64,000 bases of DNA from an uncultured Clostridium sp. (GCA_948466265.1 CAOJZU010000009.1:1-64000); one strand, 5' to 3'. Shown: positions 38,945-48,842, counted from the first letter of the stretch. A program made the numbers and translations. The notes: generated by a model not told the origin, from the sequence alone.

Positions 38945-40608
38945 CTATTTTATAACCTCTCTCGATTTTAAATAATTGTTTCCTATACACGATATTTCTA
39001 CTATATCGATTACTGTATCTTTATCAAAGTCATAATCTTCATTATAATTATAATCTCCATCTATTGCTCCATAAACATTTCCTATTATAGATATATCTTG
39101 GATTTCAATCAGACCTGATTTGTCGACATCTCCTGCAATCATTGAGTATTCTCCTAAATCTAATTTGTCTCCTTCTTCTATTGTTTTACTTATATAAATA
39201 CAGTCTAGATATGAAGGCGCATCTATTAGTAAATCATACGTTCCAGGGATTACATATATTTTATATGTTCCGATCCTCATTTGTCTTGTAGTCTTGTGAA
39301 TCAAGTAATAGTAATAATTCATGTAAATTATCTCCTGATCCATTAACCTTCCCTTGAACCACATCCCAATCTCCTAAACTTTCATTATTAAACATATCTT
39401 GTACATCTTGTGATTTATATAATCTTAGGTCTGCTTTGTGTATTCCTTTTGAGCTCATAGGTGGTAGTTCTATTCTTCCTTCTATTATTGCAAATGGTCT
39501 ATGAATTGTTATCTCGTACTCTTTTATTGTTTTTCCGGTCTTCTGCTGTTACGACCAACGTAATTATTGTATCTTCTTCTCCTAGTTCGTTTAATCTTAC
39601 TTTATATGGAGTTTCTTTATCCATATCATCTATACTTATTTCCTCATATACCAAGTCTCCGCTTTCATTTGTAACTAGGTTTCCGGTCTACATCTCTTTC
39701 TGGTTTTCTTATTTTTAGCTTTGAATTTATATCTGTTAACATCACTTTTACATCAAGTTCATCTACATATTTCAAAAGCTCTATTTTATATTTATATATT
39801 TCTTTATTAAATACTGGATCTAGTTGATATTCTTTATAAGTAGAAGAATCTGGATCTTCCATATTTATTTCTCCACTAGATACTTTTATATCTTCCAGTG
39901 TTGCTACATCTGATGCTGTCATGTCTGTAAATCTAAAACATTTTTGTTCATCATAATATGTATAATAATCTTTATTTATCTTAATTCCTGTTCTTGGACT
40001 GTAGCTTGTATTTGTTAATAGATGATACCAGTTTATATTGAATTCTTCTGTTTCATCCATTTGGAAACTCATTGTTCCGATTTTCACTTTTTCATTTGTT
40101 ATAACCTGCATTCCACCGTACATTTTCTTTTTCTTTAATGTGTTCTCCTGAAACTACATTTGGTGAGAATGAGAATGCTGCCCTAAATGTATTACTTGGA
40201 TCTAATCCTACCTCATTACTTAATACAGTAAGCATTTCCATGCTATTTGCAAATTCGCTCTCGAATTTAAAGAACTCTGTTTTGTCGCTTGTAGGCAAGT
40301 TTGTATTTATAGAAGAGAGAGTAATTTTTGTATTATCATATTGGAAACGTACATCAAATCCTGCAAATTCTAAATTGTGTGCCCATAGTTCCATAAGTAC
40401 TTGTGATTTTCCGACCCCTTTGGGTGTTACTGAGACCGCTCTCATTTCTAAATACTGATTATCTCCTGCTGGAATTTGAATTATTTCTTCAGGTGTAGGT
40501 GTCTGATCTCCTCCGTACAGCGTATGATAAGTCTCCAAGTAATGAAATTAGAATTAGTATACAAAGCAGAATAAATATTAACTTATTACATAAAGATTTT
40601 ATTTTCAT
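38945..40608 (-). CDS. Secreted cohesin-like/cadherin-like/dockerin-like protein (5 CGGN sites)
   Basis: Joined reading gives 552 residues (1664 minus 5 = 553 codons). I place the start at ATG 40608 because it opens a signal peptide (MKIKSLCNKLIFILLCILIL) that is separated from the rest by a CGGA at 40513. Order: signal peptide, cohesin-like beta-sandwich (LMELWAHNLEFAGFDVRFQY), cadherin-like repeat ending in VTAEDGKTIKEYEI, a carboxypeptidase-regulatory-like domain (IEGRIELPPMSSKGIHKADL) and a dockerin-like C-terminus (AGDVDKSGLIEIQDISIIG, then DFDKDTVIDIVEISCIGNNY). Sites start at 39270, 39535, 39683, 40116 and 40513. Having both cohesin-like and dockerin-like parts suggests a linker in a surface complex with the 2801- and 5453-residue proteins. 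Binding is inferred. Confidence 0.78.
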
Positions 40609-40683
40609 TACTTGGTCTTTTCTCCCTTCTTTTGTACATTAGTTTTTGCTTATCTTACATTTTAACTTTCCTTTTTATTATAA

Positions 40684-40845
40684 GAAAAAAAATAGAAGTG
40701 TCAATAACACTCCTATTTAAGTACTTTCGCCCTCTCCTTACGGATTTTCAAGGGATACTCTTATTTTTTTTAATTATTAAGTTTTGTTAACTTTATTATT
40801 ACAAATATTACACACTTTTTATATTTTTATAGCCTATCTCTTCTT
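40684..40845 (-). promoter_or_regulatory. Leader of the cohesin/dockerin-like operon with terminator-like hairpin (copy 3 of the shared element, partial)
   Basis: 40769-40825 carries the AACTTTATTATTACAAA box seen at 13229-13240 and 29870-29877. Toward the gene, a hairpin with CCCTTGAAAATCCGTAAGG (40719-40762) is followed by the stem AGGAGTGT/ACACTTCT and ATTTTTTTT (40684-40715), 75 bases before the start. The arrangement is attenuator-like. I do not recognise the class. Confidence 0.45.
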
Positions 40846-40857
40846 TTTCCTTTATCC

Positions 40858-43107
40858 CTAGATGTTTTCAATTTTAACAGCTATAACTGTCATATCATCT
40901 TTTAAAACTCCTCCATCATTTTCCTTTGCTTGGGCAAGTAAAATATCTGCTATTCTTTTAGGCTTATCTGTGTCTATTTCTTCCAAAAGATTTTTTATCC
41001 AAAGTTCTTTGTTCTCGTACTCCTCGGCTGATTCTAGCACTCCATCTGTACACATTATTATTATATCTTTATCTTTTAAATCCTTGTCATATACAACTAA
41101 GTCTACCTCATCAAGTATTCCTGTTGGAAGTGAAACTGATTTTACAACATTTACTTCTCTTTTGTTCTTTATAAATGTTGGACATGCGCCGTTCTTCATA
41201 AATTCCATATTTCCCTTGTATAAGTCAAATATTGCAATGTCTAGTGTTGCAAAGCTGTCCTCTTTTGAATTTATATATAAACTGCTATTTATAAGTTCTA
41301 GTGATGTGTCTTTATTAAACCCTGTACTTAACATTCTACTTAGCATTTTAATTGCTGTTTTACTTGCTTTTCTAGCATCTTGTCCACTTCCCATTCCATC
41401 ACTCAATGCTACTAAATATTTACCATCATCTAGTCTTATCCCTATATTTGAATCTCCAGAAACTGTAGTTCCGCTCTTTCTTTCTTCTGCTATACCTATG
41501 CTGATTTTATATCTATCTTCTTTTACTTTTTTTTCCTCTTTTACACTTTCTTTTACTTCTTCTTTTGATTTATGAAGTGTATTTGCAACATCTGTAATTG
41601 CTCTTGATACTCCATCTAACTGGTTTGACATTACTTTTTTATTTTGTTTTATTCTTTGCTTCCAAAGGTTATTTAGCATTGTTATTTTATATGTATCATT
41701 TATGATTTTTACTACTTCTTCAATTTCTCCTTCAATTTTCATATTTGTATCAAAATCATCAAATCCTAATATATACTCATTTCTACATTCTAACAGTTTT
41801 ATTATTTTTTCTTTTGTTATACTATTTTCTGTTTCTAACTCTTTAAAAATACTATCTATTAAACCATTATCTTCATCTTTTAAGTCATCATATAATATAT
41901 TTTCTTTTAAATCTTCTATCTTTTCTTCAAACAAATATATAAAATTTTCCTTTTTTGTTTCTTCCTTTTCTAAGTCTTCACTTACATTTCTATATCCTCT
42001 TGACATTTCAGTAACCATATCTGTGACTGTATTTAACTTATCTATTGTATTTTCTTCTGCCTGTTCCAATCCATATACCATTCCGTGCTGGTAAATATAA
42101 GTCTTTTCCAAAAAAATCAGATATATTTATCTCTATTTTTTTTGGTACAAGTAACAATCCAAGGGATGCGACTACTATCTCCTTTAAATATATTACTGGT
42201 ACAGTGTTTCCATTTGCAATGTATGATATTAATACATTTCCAGCAATAAATCCGAAGTATTACACCAATTTTTCCAAATTTACTTAAAAATCCTGCTATC
42301 ATTCCGAGATACTGCAAATGATGCAATTAAAATTCCGAGGACTTCCACAAACAACTCCAAGTACTGCACCAATTGTTATTCCGCTTGTCCCACCAATTAA
42401 TATTCCTTGCTTCCAACCAAGTACTAATACTATAAGTATGCATAATACATTTTTTATTTCTAATCCTAAAATCTCTAAATTTCTAAAAGCACTTACGCTT
42501 ATGGCAAGCATTAATGCTCCGTCCGAACTACCTCTTCTATTGTAAATGCTTTTATATTTCCATATTCACTTATAACTGTTAATGAATTTGAAAATATTTT
42601 ATAGAATATATATGTGACTGCTCCTAATGTAATTCCCATAAATAAATCATATAGCAAAAATCCTCTAAATAGCATTTGCACCATTTGCACTAATATTATA
42701 CTTGCTACTATATACCTCCCAAGTTTTCTTCTTTCGCTCTTATATTCTTCTTCATACCATGGTTTGAAAACTAAGATCATTCCGCATAAACACTAGTGCT
42801 GTAAATGCATATGTTAGTGCTTCTCCGTGTACCTATTCCGATTATAGTTCCGAATAAGAGTAACAGCAAACACAACTCCTGTTGGTAGTCCATTTGAAAG
42901 TGCCGCTGCTAGTATTGCTAGTGCAAATGGAGCCATGCCATTTACTGTGCTAACTGTAGATAACATAAATGAAATAATATATACAAGTATATTTTGAACT
43001 GTAAATATTTTTTTTAATATTTCTTTTTTGTTTGCTTTTTCCCATAATGTATCTTGTTTATTTTCTTCTTTGTCTATTTTTTCTTCTACGTCTATATTTT
43101 GAAACAT
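40858..43107 (-). CDS. spoIIE: Stage II sporulation protein E, membrane-bound PP2C phosphatase (9 CGGN sites)
   Basis: Joined reading gives 746 residues (2250 minus 9 = 747 codons), a little shorter than B. subtilis SpoIIE (~830). The N-terminal half has about ten hydrophobic segments (for example FALAILAAALSNGLPTGVVF). A coiled middle follows, then the PP2C domain with SIGIAEERKSGTTVSGD, LSDGMGSGQDARKAS and IIIMCTDGVLES carrying the metal-binding aspartates. SpoIIE dephosphorylates SpoIIAA to switch on sigma-F in the forespore and helps polar division. The start is ATG 43107, behind AGGTGG. CGG triplets start at 42083, 42252, 42304, 42335, 42519, 42523, 42782, 42825 and 42850, all in the membrane half. 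42519 and 42523 are two consecutive CGGA quadruplets. An in-frame methionine at 42111 is a false start created by the 42083 site. Confidence 0.92.
42519..42525 (-). other. Tandem CGGA-CGGA double glycine site in spoIIE
   Basis: The minus-strand reading GTT CGGA CGGA GCA gives V-G-G-A, after which the frame continues as LMLAISVSAF. Two adjacent four-base units are needed to rejoin the flanking membrane segments. Confidence 0.8.
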
Positions 43108-43287
43108 CCTTACCACCTATCTTTACTTTTTTTATAAGTATACAAGCTTTTGAATGATTTTTTTGTCATATTTAGTATCCTTATTTAAAAAGTTTTCTGC
43201 CATTTGTGATATAATTCTTTATTTTCTCTAAATAAAAAACAATTTATGGATATTATTTTATAATAAATTGTCATATTTTTCAATATT

Positions 43288-44485
43288 TTATGTACAAATT
43301 CTTTTGACTGCTTCTATGGTATTTTCATAACTACCAAATGCAGTTAGTCTAAAATATCCTTCTCCTGCATTACCAAATCCTACTCCTGGTGTTCCGTACT
43401 ATATTTTTTTCTTCTAAAAGAAAATCAAAAAATTCCCATGATGTATATTCTTTTGGTACTTTTAACCATATGTATGGTGCATTTACGCCTCCATATACTT
43501 CATACCCTGCTTTTTCTAGTCCTTCTTTTATAATTTTTGCATTTCTTCTATAATACTCTATGTTTGCTTTTATTTGTTTTTGCGCTTCCTCTCCGATATA
43601 TTGCTTCTGCTCCTCTTTGTGTGACATATGGTACCCCATTAAATTTAGTACATTGTCTTCTGTTCCACAAAGTGTTCAGGCTAATTTCTCTTCCGATCTT
43701 TTGTATATCCCATAAGCTTCTTTGGAACAACCGTATATGCACATCTAACTCCTGTAAATCCTGCTGTTTTCGAGAAGCTTTTAAATTCTATACATACTTC
43801 CTTTGCTCCTTCTATTTCATATATGCTATGTGGAACATCTTCGTCCTGAATGAAACTTTCATATGCACTATCAAATAGGATTAGTGATTTGTTTTGATTA
43901 GCGTAATCTACCCATTTTTTTAATTCTTTTTTGTTTAATGTGGTTCCGTGTTGGATTGTTTGGCATGCATAGATATATCATGTCTACCTTTTCTCTCGGT
44001 AGTTCTGGTATAAAGTTATTTTCGCTATTTGAAACCATATATACTATATTTTTTCTTCCTGACATGATATTTGTGTCTAAGTATACTGGATATACTGGAT
44101 CTGTAATTGCAACTGTATTATCTTGTGATAAAATGTCTACTATGTTTCCTGTATCACATTTTGCACCATCTGATATAAATACTTCGTCTTTTTCTATATC
44201 TATTCCTCTTTTTTTATAATCAAATTCTACTATTTTTTCTCTTAAAAAATCATAGCCCTGTTCTGGTCCATATCCTCTAAATGTTTCCTTATTTGCCATT
44301 TCGTCTATTGCCTTATGCATAGCTTCAGTTACTTTTGGGATAAGTGGAAGTGTTACATCCCCTATTCCAAGTTTAATTATGTTTGCGTCAGGATTTTTCT
44401 TTTTGTACTCTTCTACTTTCCTTGATATTTCTGAAAACAAATAGCTTATTTTTACATCTAAAAAATTTTCATTTATATTTATCAT
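43288..44485 (-). CDS. dapL: LL-diaminopimelate aminotransferase (4 CGGN sites)
   Basis: Joined reading gives 397 residues (1198 minus 4 = 398 codons), the normal family length. It is a PLP enzyme converting tetrahydrodipicolinate to LL-diaminopimelate in lysine and peptidoglycan synthesis. Visible are [10 protein letters not shown] near the N-terminus, [16 protein letters not shown], the PLP-lysine motif [10 protein letters not shown], the [15 protein letters not shown] stretch typical of DapL, and [16 protein letters not shown] near the C-terminus. Sites start at 43394, 43593, 43693 and 43946. Those at 43946 (NNPT-G-TT) and 43394 (V-G-TPGVGFG) restore invariant glycines. It lies 18 bases after dapF, so the two form an operon for consecutive DAP steps. 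Confidence 0.95.
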
Positions 44486-44503
44486 AATTATCTCCTTTTC
44501 TTT

Positions 44504-45348
44504 CTAAAATTCCCCTTCAAATAGAGTAACTGCAGGTCCAGTCATATAAACATCTACATCGTATTTTATTTTTAGGTCTCCACCTAGTAATTTTATAGTT
44601 ATTTCTTCTTTTTCTTTTACTAAATTATTTAAAACACATGCAACACATACTGCTGATGCCCCTGTTCCACATGCTAATGTTTCACCTGAGCCTCTCTCCC
44701 ATACTCTCATCTTTACTGTTTTCTCATCTATTATTTGTATAAATTCTATGTTTGATTTTTCTGGGAAATGCTCATCTGCTTCTAAAACCTTTCCATATTT
44801 TTCTACGTCAAAAGTATCTACATTCTCTACTATTGTTACGGCATGTGGATTTCCCATTGATACACATGTGAAGCTAAATACTTTGTCAAATAGCTTAATT
44901 TCTAAATTTTTTACTGGATTTTCATTTGTGTATGCTACTGGTATTTTTCTTGGTTCAAGTATTGGCTTCCCCATATTGACCTCTACACTTTCTACTTTAT
45001 TTTCAAGGTTTGTATGGAGTTTTAGTTTTTTTACTCCGGAGAGTGTTTCAATTTCAAGTTCTTTCTTTCTAGTTAACCCTTTGTCATATACAAATTTTCC
45101 GAATACACCTTATGCCATTTCCACACATCTGGGCTTCTGAACCATCACTATTAAACATTTTCATTTTGAAATCATGTTCTTCACTTTTGCATATTAAAAT
45201 TAGTCCGTCTCCTCCTATCCCAAAATGTCTATCGCTCATAATTTTAGCTAGGGAAGATATGTATTCTATCCTGCTACTTTCCATTCCGAGTACAGTCTAT
45301 ATACACATAATCATTCCCTAGCCCTTGCATTTTTGTAAATTTTATCAT
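44504..45348 (-). CDS. dapF: Diaminopimelate epimerase (2 CGGN sites)
   Basis: Joined reading gives 280 residues (845 minus 2 = 281 codons), typical for DapF, which converts LL-DAP to meso-DAP. The start [19 protein letters not shown] is recovered only by reading through CGGA at 45286. The two catalytic cysteines are visible in MCGNGIRC and [10 protein letters not shown], and [11 protein letters not shown] is also conserved. The second site at 45099 restores IRCI-G-KFVYD. With dapL it supplies meso-DAP for the wall, agreeing with murF and ddl further on. Confidence 0.95.
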
Positions 45349-45464
45349 ATTTTCACCCTCTTAAATAGGTATTAATTTGATGTAAGAAATATAATTATAT
45401 TTTTTACGTTTTTATATTATCATACATTAAAAAAAAGTGCAATAAACATGATTTAAAATATTTC

Positions 45465-45493
45465 TTGTAGTTTTATATGTTTTGTGGTATTAT
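45465..45493 (+). promoter_or_regulatory. Promoter of the lemA operon
   Basis: TTGTAG, a 17-base spacer, then TATTAT, about 40 bases before the lemA start. Confidence 0.6.
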
Positions 45494-45530
45494 ATATTAT
45501 AGTTTAAATAAATTTAAGGAGGAAATTATT

Positions 45531-46082
45531 ATGTGGATAGCAATAGGTATTATAATTTTAATTATCCTTTGGGTAATTGTAATGTATAATGGTTTAGTTA
45601 GAAAAAAAGTAAAGGTCGATAACGCTTGGGGACAAATTGATGTTCAATTACAAAGAAGATTTGATTTAATTCCTAATTTAGTAAATTCTGTTAAAGGTTA
45701 TATGGAACACGAAGAAGGAGTTTTAACAAAAGTTACTGAACTTAGAACAGCTTGGGCTGGTGCAACAACTGTTGATGAGAAGGCAAAACTTGATGGTGAA
45801 CTTACAGGTGCACTTAAAACTATTATGGCTGTTTCTGAGAATTATCCTGATTTGAAGGCAAACCAAAATTTCTCAGAGTTACAAGAGGAATTAAGAAATA
45901 CTGAGAATAAAATTTCTTATTCAAGACAATTTTATAATGACTGCGTTTCTATGTATAATATGGCAATTTCAGTAATTCCTGCAAATATTATTGCTTCGGC
46001 TTTTGGTTTTAAACCTAGAAGCTTATTTGAAGTCGATTCAGAAGACGCAAGAAAGAATGTAAAAGTAGATTTCGGTAAATAA
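45531..46082 (+). CDS. lemA: LemA family membrane protein
   Basis: This 183-residue protein has an N-terminal membrane helix (AIGIIILIILWVIVMYNGLV) followed by the coiled LemA domain: KKVKVDNAWGQIDVQLQRR, FDLIPNLVNSVKGYMEHEE and ENYPDLKANQNFSELQEELR are family hallmarks. The start is the ATG at 45531, directly after AAGGAGG. LemA is commonly paired with an HtpX/M48 peptidase, as here 27 bases downstream; its exact function is unknown. No in-frame CGG occurs. The GCT TCG GCT stretch has an out-of-frame CGG without effect. Confidence 0.95.
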   Translation: MWIAIGIIILIILWVIVMYNGLVRKKVKVDNAWGQIDVQLQRRFDLIPNLVNSVKGYMEHEEGVLTKVTELRTAWAGATTVDEKAKLDGELTGALKTIMAVSENYPDLKANQNFSELQEELRNTENKISYSRQFYNDCVSMYNMAISVIPANIIASAFGFKPRSLFEVDSEDARKNVKVDFGK

Positions 46083-46109
46083 TAAATGAGCTAAGAAAGG
46101 ACTGATTAA

Positions 46110-47003
46110 ATGTACGAAGATATACGTTCTAATAAAATAAGAACAGGTTTTATTGTATCTATATTTGTAATTGTAGTTACTTTGATTATTTATTATATAT
46201 GTATGGCATTTGACTTAGGAATAATTTCTATTATTATAGCTCTTGTCTTTTCTTGCATTAGTGCTTTTATTTCTTATTATAATAGTGATAAAATTATTCT
46301 AGCAATGTCTAAGGCTAGACTTGCGACTCATGAAGAAAATCAAAAGCTTGTAAATATTTTAGAGGCACTTGTTGTAAGTTCTGGACTTAAAGTCACACCT
46401 AAATTATATGTTGTAGAAGATAATCAGCCTAATGCTTTTGCAACTGGTCGTGATCCTGAGCATTCTGTTATTTGTGTTACAACTGGGCTTCTTGAAAAGT
46501 TAGATTATTATGAGCTAGAAGGAGTTATTCGGACATGAGCTTGCTCATATTGCAAATTACGATATAAGACTTTCTGCTGTTGTAACTGTAATGGTTCGGC
46601 TTTATTGTAATGCTTTCTGATATGTTTTCTAGGACTTTATGGCGTTCTGGAAGAAAGAGTTCTTCTGATGATAATAATGGAAATGCAATTCTTATGATTA
46701 TTGGTCTTGTATTTTTGATACTTTCACCAATTTTTGGAAAGCTAATGCAACTTGCAATTTCTAGACGTAGAGAATTTTTAGCAGATGCTACATCTGCTAA
46801 ATATACAAGAAATCCTGAGCGGACTTATTTCTGCTTTGGAAAAGATTTCAGGAGACCCAAATGAGCTAAATACAGCAAATAGTTCTACTGCTCATATGTA
46901 TATATCTTCACCTTTTAGGGATAAAAAGAAGTCTAAATCTAGCATTTGGTCTACACATCCAAGTTTAGAAGATCGTGTAGAAGCACTTAGGAATTTGAAA
47001 TAG
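46110..47003 (+). CDS. htpX: M48 family membrane zinc metallopeptidase, HtpX-like (3 CGGN sites)
   Basis: Joined reading gives 296 residues (894 minus 3 = 298 codons with stop, as expected). There are two N-terminal membrane helices, then the zinc motif HELAHIANYD at about residue 142, two more hydrophobic helices (VVTVMVGFIVMLSDMF and IGLVFLILSPIFGKL) and the third zinc-ligand motif EFLADATSAKYT. A C-terminal THPSLEDRVEALR is typical. CGG triplets start at 46530, 46597 and 46820. The first supplies the glycine directly before HELAH, the second lies in a membrane helix, and the third gives NPE-G-LISALEKI. It acts in quality control of membrane proteins. It is on the plus strand, so recoding is not limited to one strand. 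Confidence 0.95.
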
Positions 47004-47020
47004 AAAAAATATATATATAA

Positions 47021-47052
47021 AAGATGGGCATATGTCTAGCCCATCCTTTTTT
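47021..47052. terminator. Terminator between the convergent M48 gene and the gene at 47036
   Basis: AGATGGGC pairs with GCCCATCC around a nine-base loop, followed by six T on the plus strand. It overlaps the 3' end of the minus-strand gene. Confidence 0.75.
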
Positions 47053-47587
47053 GAGGTTCTTTTGCGCTTTCCCGTTGTATCTTTACATCAAGCAAAAAAT
47101 ACCAATCTGTCGGTTCTTCCTTTGGCTTAAGCTCCTCTTCTTCTTCAGATTCTTTTTTGGTACTATCCTTTTTTTTCTTCTGACATTTTTTAGGCTTTTT
47201 CCACCCCCATTTTTCCTCGAGATCATTCACCTCTTGGTCTTTAATAGCGATGCCATATTCTTCTGCTTCTTCTTTAGAATAAGGAACAATACCTTTGATA
47301 CATGCAAACATAATAATTAGATTAATCAGCTTTTTATGGATTTTGCTTTCTCCTTTACATATGTATTTGCCTGTTTCGCAATCCCATGGTATTATCTGAT
47401 AGTACCGTTCACCATCATACTTCAATGCAACCGCACAAACCTTAATTTGAGGATTGTCATCTACTTGTTTTTTGTAGAATTCTTCTAAAGCCTCATTCAC
47501 AAAACAGTTTGCTTCAAAGATTTCCGTTTCAGTTGGCTTAAGCAGTTCCTTCCGACGATTTATAAGTCTATCTCTCATTGTGTCCAT
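47036..47587 (-). CDS. Unknown protein with atypical codon use; contains CGG as ordinary arginine
   Basis: The protein is 183 residues, taking ATG 47587 (after AAAAAGGAGGGAAGCGC) as the start rather than an upstream in-frame ATG. I recognise no family. It has an RDRLINRRKELL start, a compact middle (VCAVALKYDGERYYQIIPWD, then a helix NLIIMFACIKGIVPYS) and a lysine/glutamate-rich tail. It differs from its neighbours: it is less AT-rich, uses CTC, GCG and ACG, and has CGG in frame at two arginines (triplets starting at 47405 and 47552). Shifting at either leads quickly to a stop, so here CGG must be a normal triplet for the protein to exist. It is probably a recent import from an organism with the standard code. 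Confidence 0.55.
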   Translation of the reverse strand: MDTMRDRLINRRKELLKPTETEIFEANCFVNEALEEFYKKQVDDNPQIKVCAVALKYDGERYYQIIPWDCETGKYICKGESKIHKKLINLIIMFACIKGIVPYSKEEAEEYGIAIKDQEVNDLEEKWGWKKPKKCQKKKKDSTKKESEEEEELKPKEEPTDWYFLLDVKIQRESAKEPQKRMG

Positions 47588-47694
47588 GCGCTTCCCTCCT
47601 TTTTGCCTTTGACACTTTGCCTTCATTATATTAACATTATAACATATTTAAACTGTTTATGTCAATTTATTGTGGTTTTACTCTATTTTTTGCC

Positions 47695-47723
47695 TTGACA
47701 ATACTTGCAAAATACTATAAAAT
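47695..47723 (+). promoter_or_regulatory. Promoter of the small membrane protein gene
   Basis: TTGACA (47695-47700), a 17-base spacer, TAAAAT (47718-47723), about 50 bases before the start. Confidence 0.75.
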
Positions 47724-47774
47724 ATTTTTTATATATAGGATAATTATTACTTAAGATATATTTATGGAGGTTTT

Positions 47775-48128
47775 ATGAACATGAAAAAATTTTTTAAGAT
47801 TGCACTTATTTTATTTGTCTTTATGCTTTTTACTAATTTTACTTTTGTTTATGGAGCAGATATTGATATGAATCTTTCCAATACTAATTCTACAGATACT
47901 ATTTATGGAAATAGTTCTAATATAACTTCAAACTCTGCAAGTAATACTATGACAAATTCTAGTACAAAAAATGATACTGAAACATCTTCTTCTACTATTA
48001 ATATAGGTACTTCTTCATCTCTTAGCTCTTCAGAATTAGGAACTAGTACTATAGTTAATATAATTTTAATTGTAGTAGGTGTACTTTTAATCCTACTTGG
48101 AATTGCAATTTTAATTCGCGTTCGTTAA
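47775..48128 (+). CDS. Small exported Ser/Thr/Asn-rich protein with C-terminal membrane helix
   Basis: This 117-residue protein has a signal peptide (MKKFFKIALILFVFMLFTNF, then TFVYGAD), about 60 residues of low-complexity S/T/N, and a C-terminal helix (IVNIILIVVGVLLILLGIAI) followed by RVR. The start at 47775 follows GGAGGTTTT; ATG 47781 is an alternative. No family is recognised. The layout resembles the next gene (signal peptide, simple middle, membrane helix), so the two may be functionally related. It has no CGG. Confidence 0.75.
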   Translation: MNMKKFFKIALILFVFMLFTNFTFVYGADIDMNLSNTNSTDTIYGNSSNITSNSASNTMTNSSTKNDTETSSSTINIGTSSSLSSSELGTSTIVNIILIVVGVLLILLGIAILIRVR

Positions 48129-48150
48129 TTTTAAATTTATAAATTTTTAT

Positions 48151-48190
48151 AGGAAAACTTGGAAAATTTCTTAAGTTTTCCTATTTTTTT
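48151..48190 (+). terminator. Rho-independent terminator
   Basis: AGGAAAACTT pairs with AAGTTTTCCT around a 12-base loop and is followed by ATTTTTTT. Confidence 0.85.
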
Positions 48191-48249
48191 GAATATTTTT
48201 CTTTTTTTCTATACAAACTATATATAGTTTAAATTAGGAGGAATAGAAA

Positions 48250-48745
48250 ATGATCAAAAAATCTTTTATTGTTTTAATTGTAGCATGTCTATTTTGTTTT
48301 ATATCTAGTCCTGTATTTGCTAGTAATGTTGCAAATGATGTTGGAAACACTTTAAATAACATCAGAGATGGCGTTCAAAATATGGCAAGAGATACGCGGA
48401 AACGCATTAGAAGGTGCAAGAGATGGTATCCGGAAATATGATGGCAGATAGCAGAGATAATGTTAGAAATGCTGTAGGAGATGCAGAAAATCGGAATTTC
48501 TAATGTAGCAGAAGATGTAAAAAATGGCATATCTAATATGGGAACTAATGCAGAAAATACAAATTCTGAAAGTGTAACAAATGATTCTTATACAGCGACT
48601 AGAACTGATGCAACTACTCGGAACAACAACAAATCAAAACACTTTTATTTGGGCTATTTTGACTGCAATTGCAGTAGCTATTATTGCTCTTGTTTGGTAC
48701 TATGGTGTTCAGATGCAAAATCATCATAGAAGAAATAATTTTTAA
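48250..48745 (+). CDS. Small exported protein with amphipathic repeats and C-terminal membrane helix (4 CGGN sites)
   Basis: Joined reading gives 163 residues (496 minus 4 = 164 codons). It has a signal peptide (MIKKSFIVLIVACLFCFISS), then a helical repeat of about 11 residues with N/D-hydrophobic-N-x-x-x-D/G patterning (NDVGNTLNNIRDGVQNMARD, then TGNALEGARDGIGNMM), a T/N-rich linker and a membrane helix (FIWAILTAIAVAIIALVWYY). CGG triplets start at 48398, 48431, 48492 and 48619. Without recoding the frame stops after 63 codons and the membrane helix is lost. The repeat resembles LEA or YtxH-like amphipathic helices. The function is unknown. Confidence 0.75.
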
Positions 48746-48756
48746 GTTAAGTTTTT

Positions 48757-48811
48757 GAAAGGCATGTACATCTCTTTTTACTATCACACCTTGCCTTTCT
48801 TTTATTTTTAT
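48757..48811 (+). terminator. Rho-independent terminator before smpB
   Basis: GAAAGGCA pairs with TGCCTTTC across a 27-base loop and is followed by TTTTATTTTTA. Confidence 0.65.
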
Positions 48812-48842
48812 ATTATAATACTTTTTAATGGAGTTGGTAAAT

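Noticed and set aside
40500..40538. Start of the cohesin/dockerin-like protein at 40538
   Set aside because: This frame lacks a signal peptide. Reading CGGA at 40513 joins a clear signal peptide starting at 40608.
40719..40762. c-di-GMP or other known riboswitch in the surface-gene leaders
   Set aside because: The conserved core motifs of known classes are not visible. Only a generic hairpin plus terminator can be supported.
40862..41575. A 237-codon open frame on the plus strand
   Set aside because: It lies antisense to the PP2C domain of spoIIE, has low-complexity serine/phenylalanine composition and no ribosome binding site. The minus-strand protein is clearly conserved.
42080..42111. 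Start codon of a short SpoIIE at 42111
   Set aside because: The methionine arises in the wrong frame upstream of the 42083 site. The correct frame continues from membrane segments with DFFGKDLYLPAG.
47405..47554. Recoding sites in the gene at 47036-47587
   Set aside because: Shifting at either CGG runs into stops, while the plain triplet frame is open and plausible. It is treated as a foreign gene with normal CGG-Arg.
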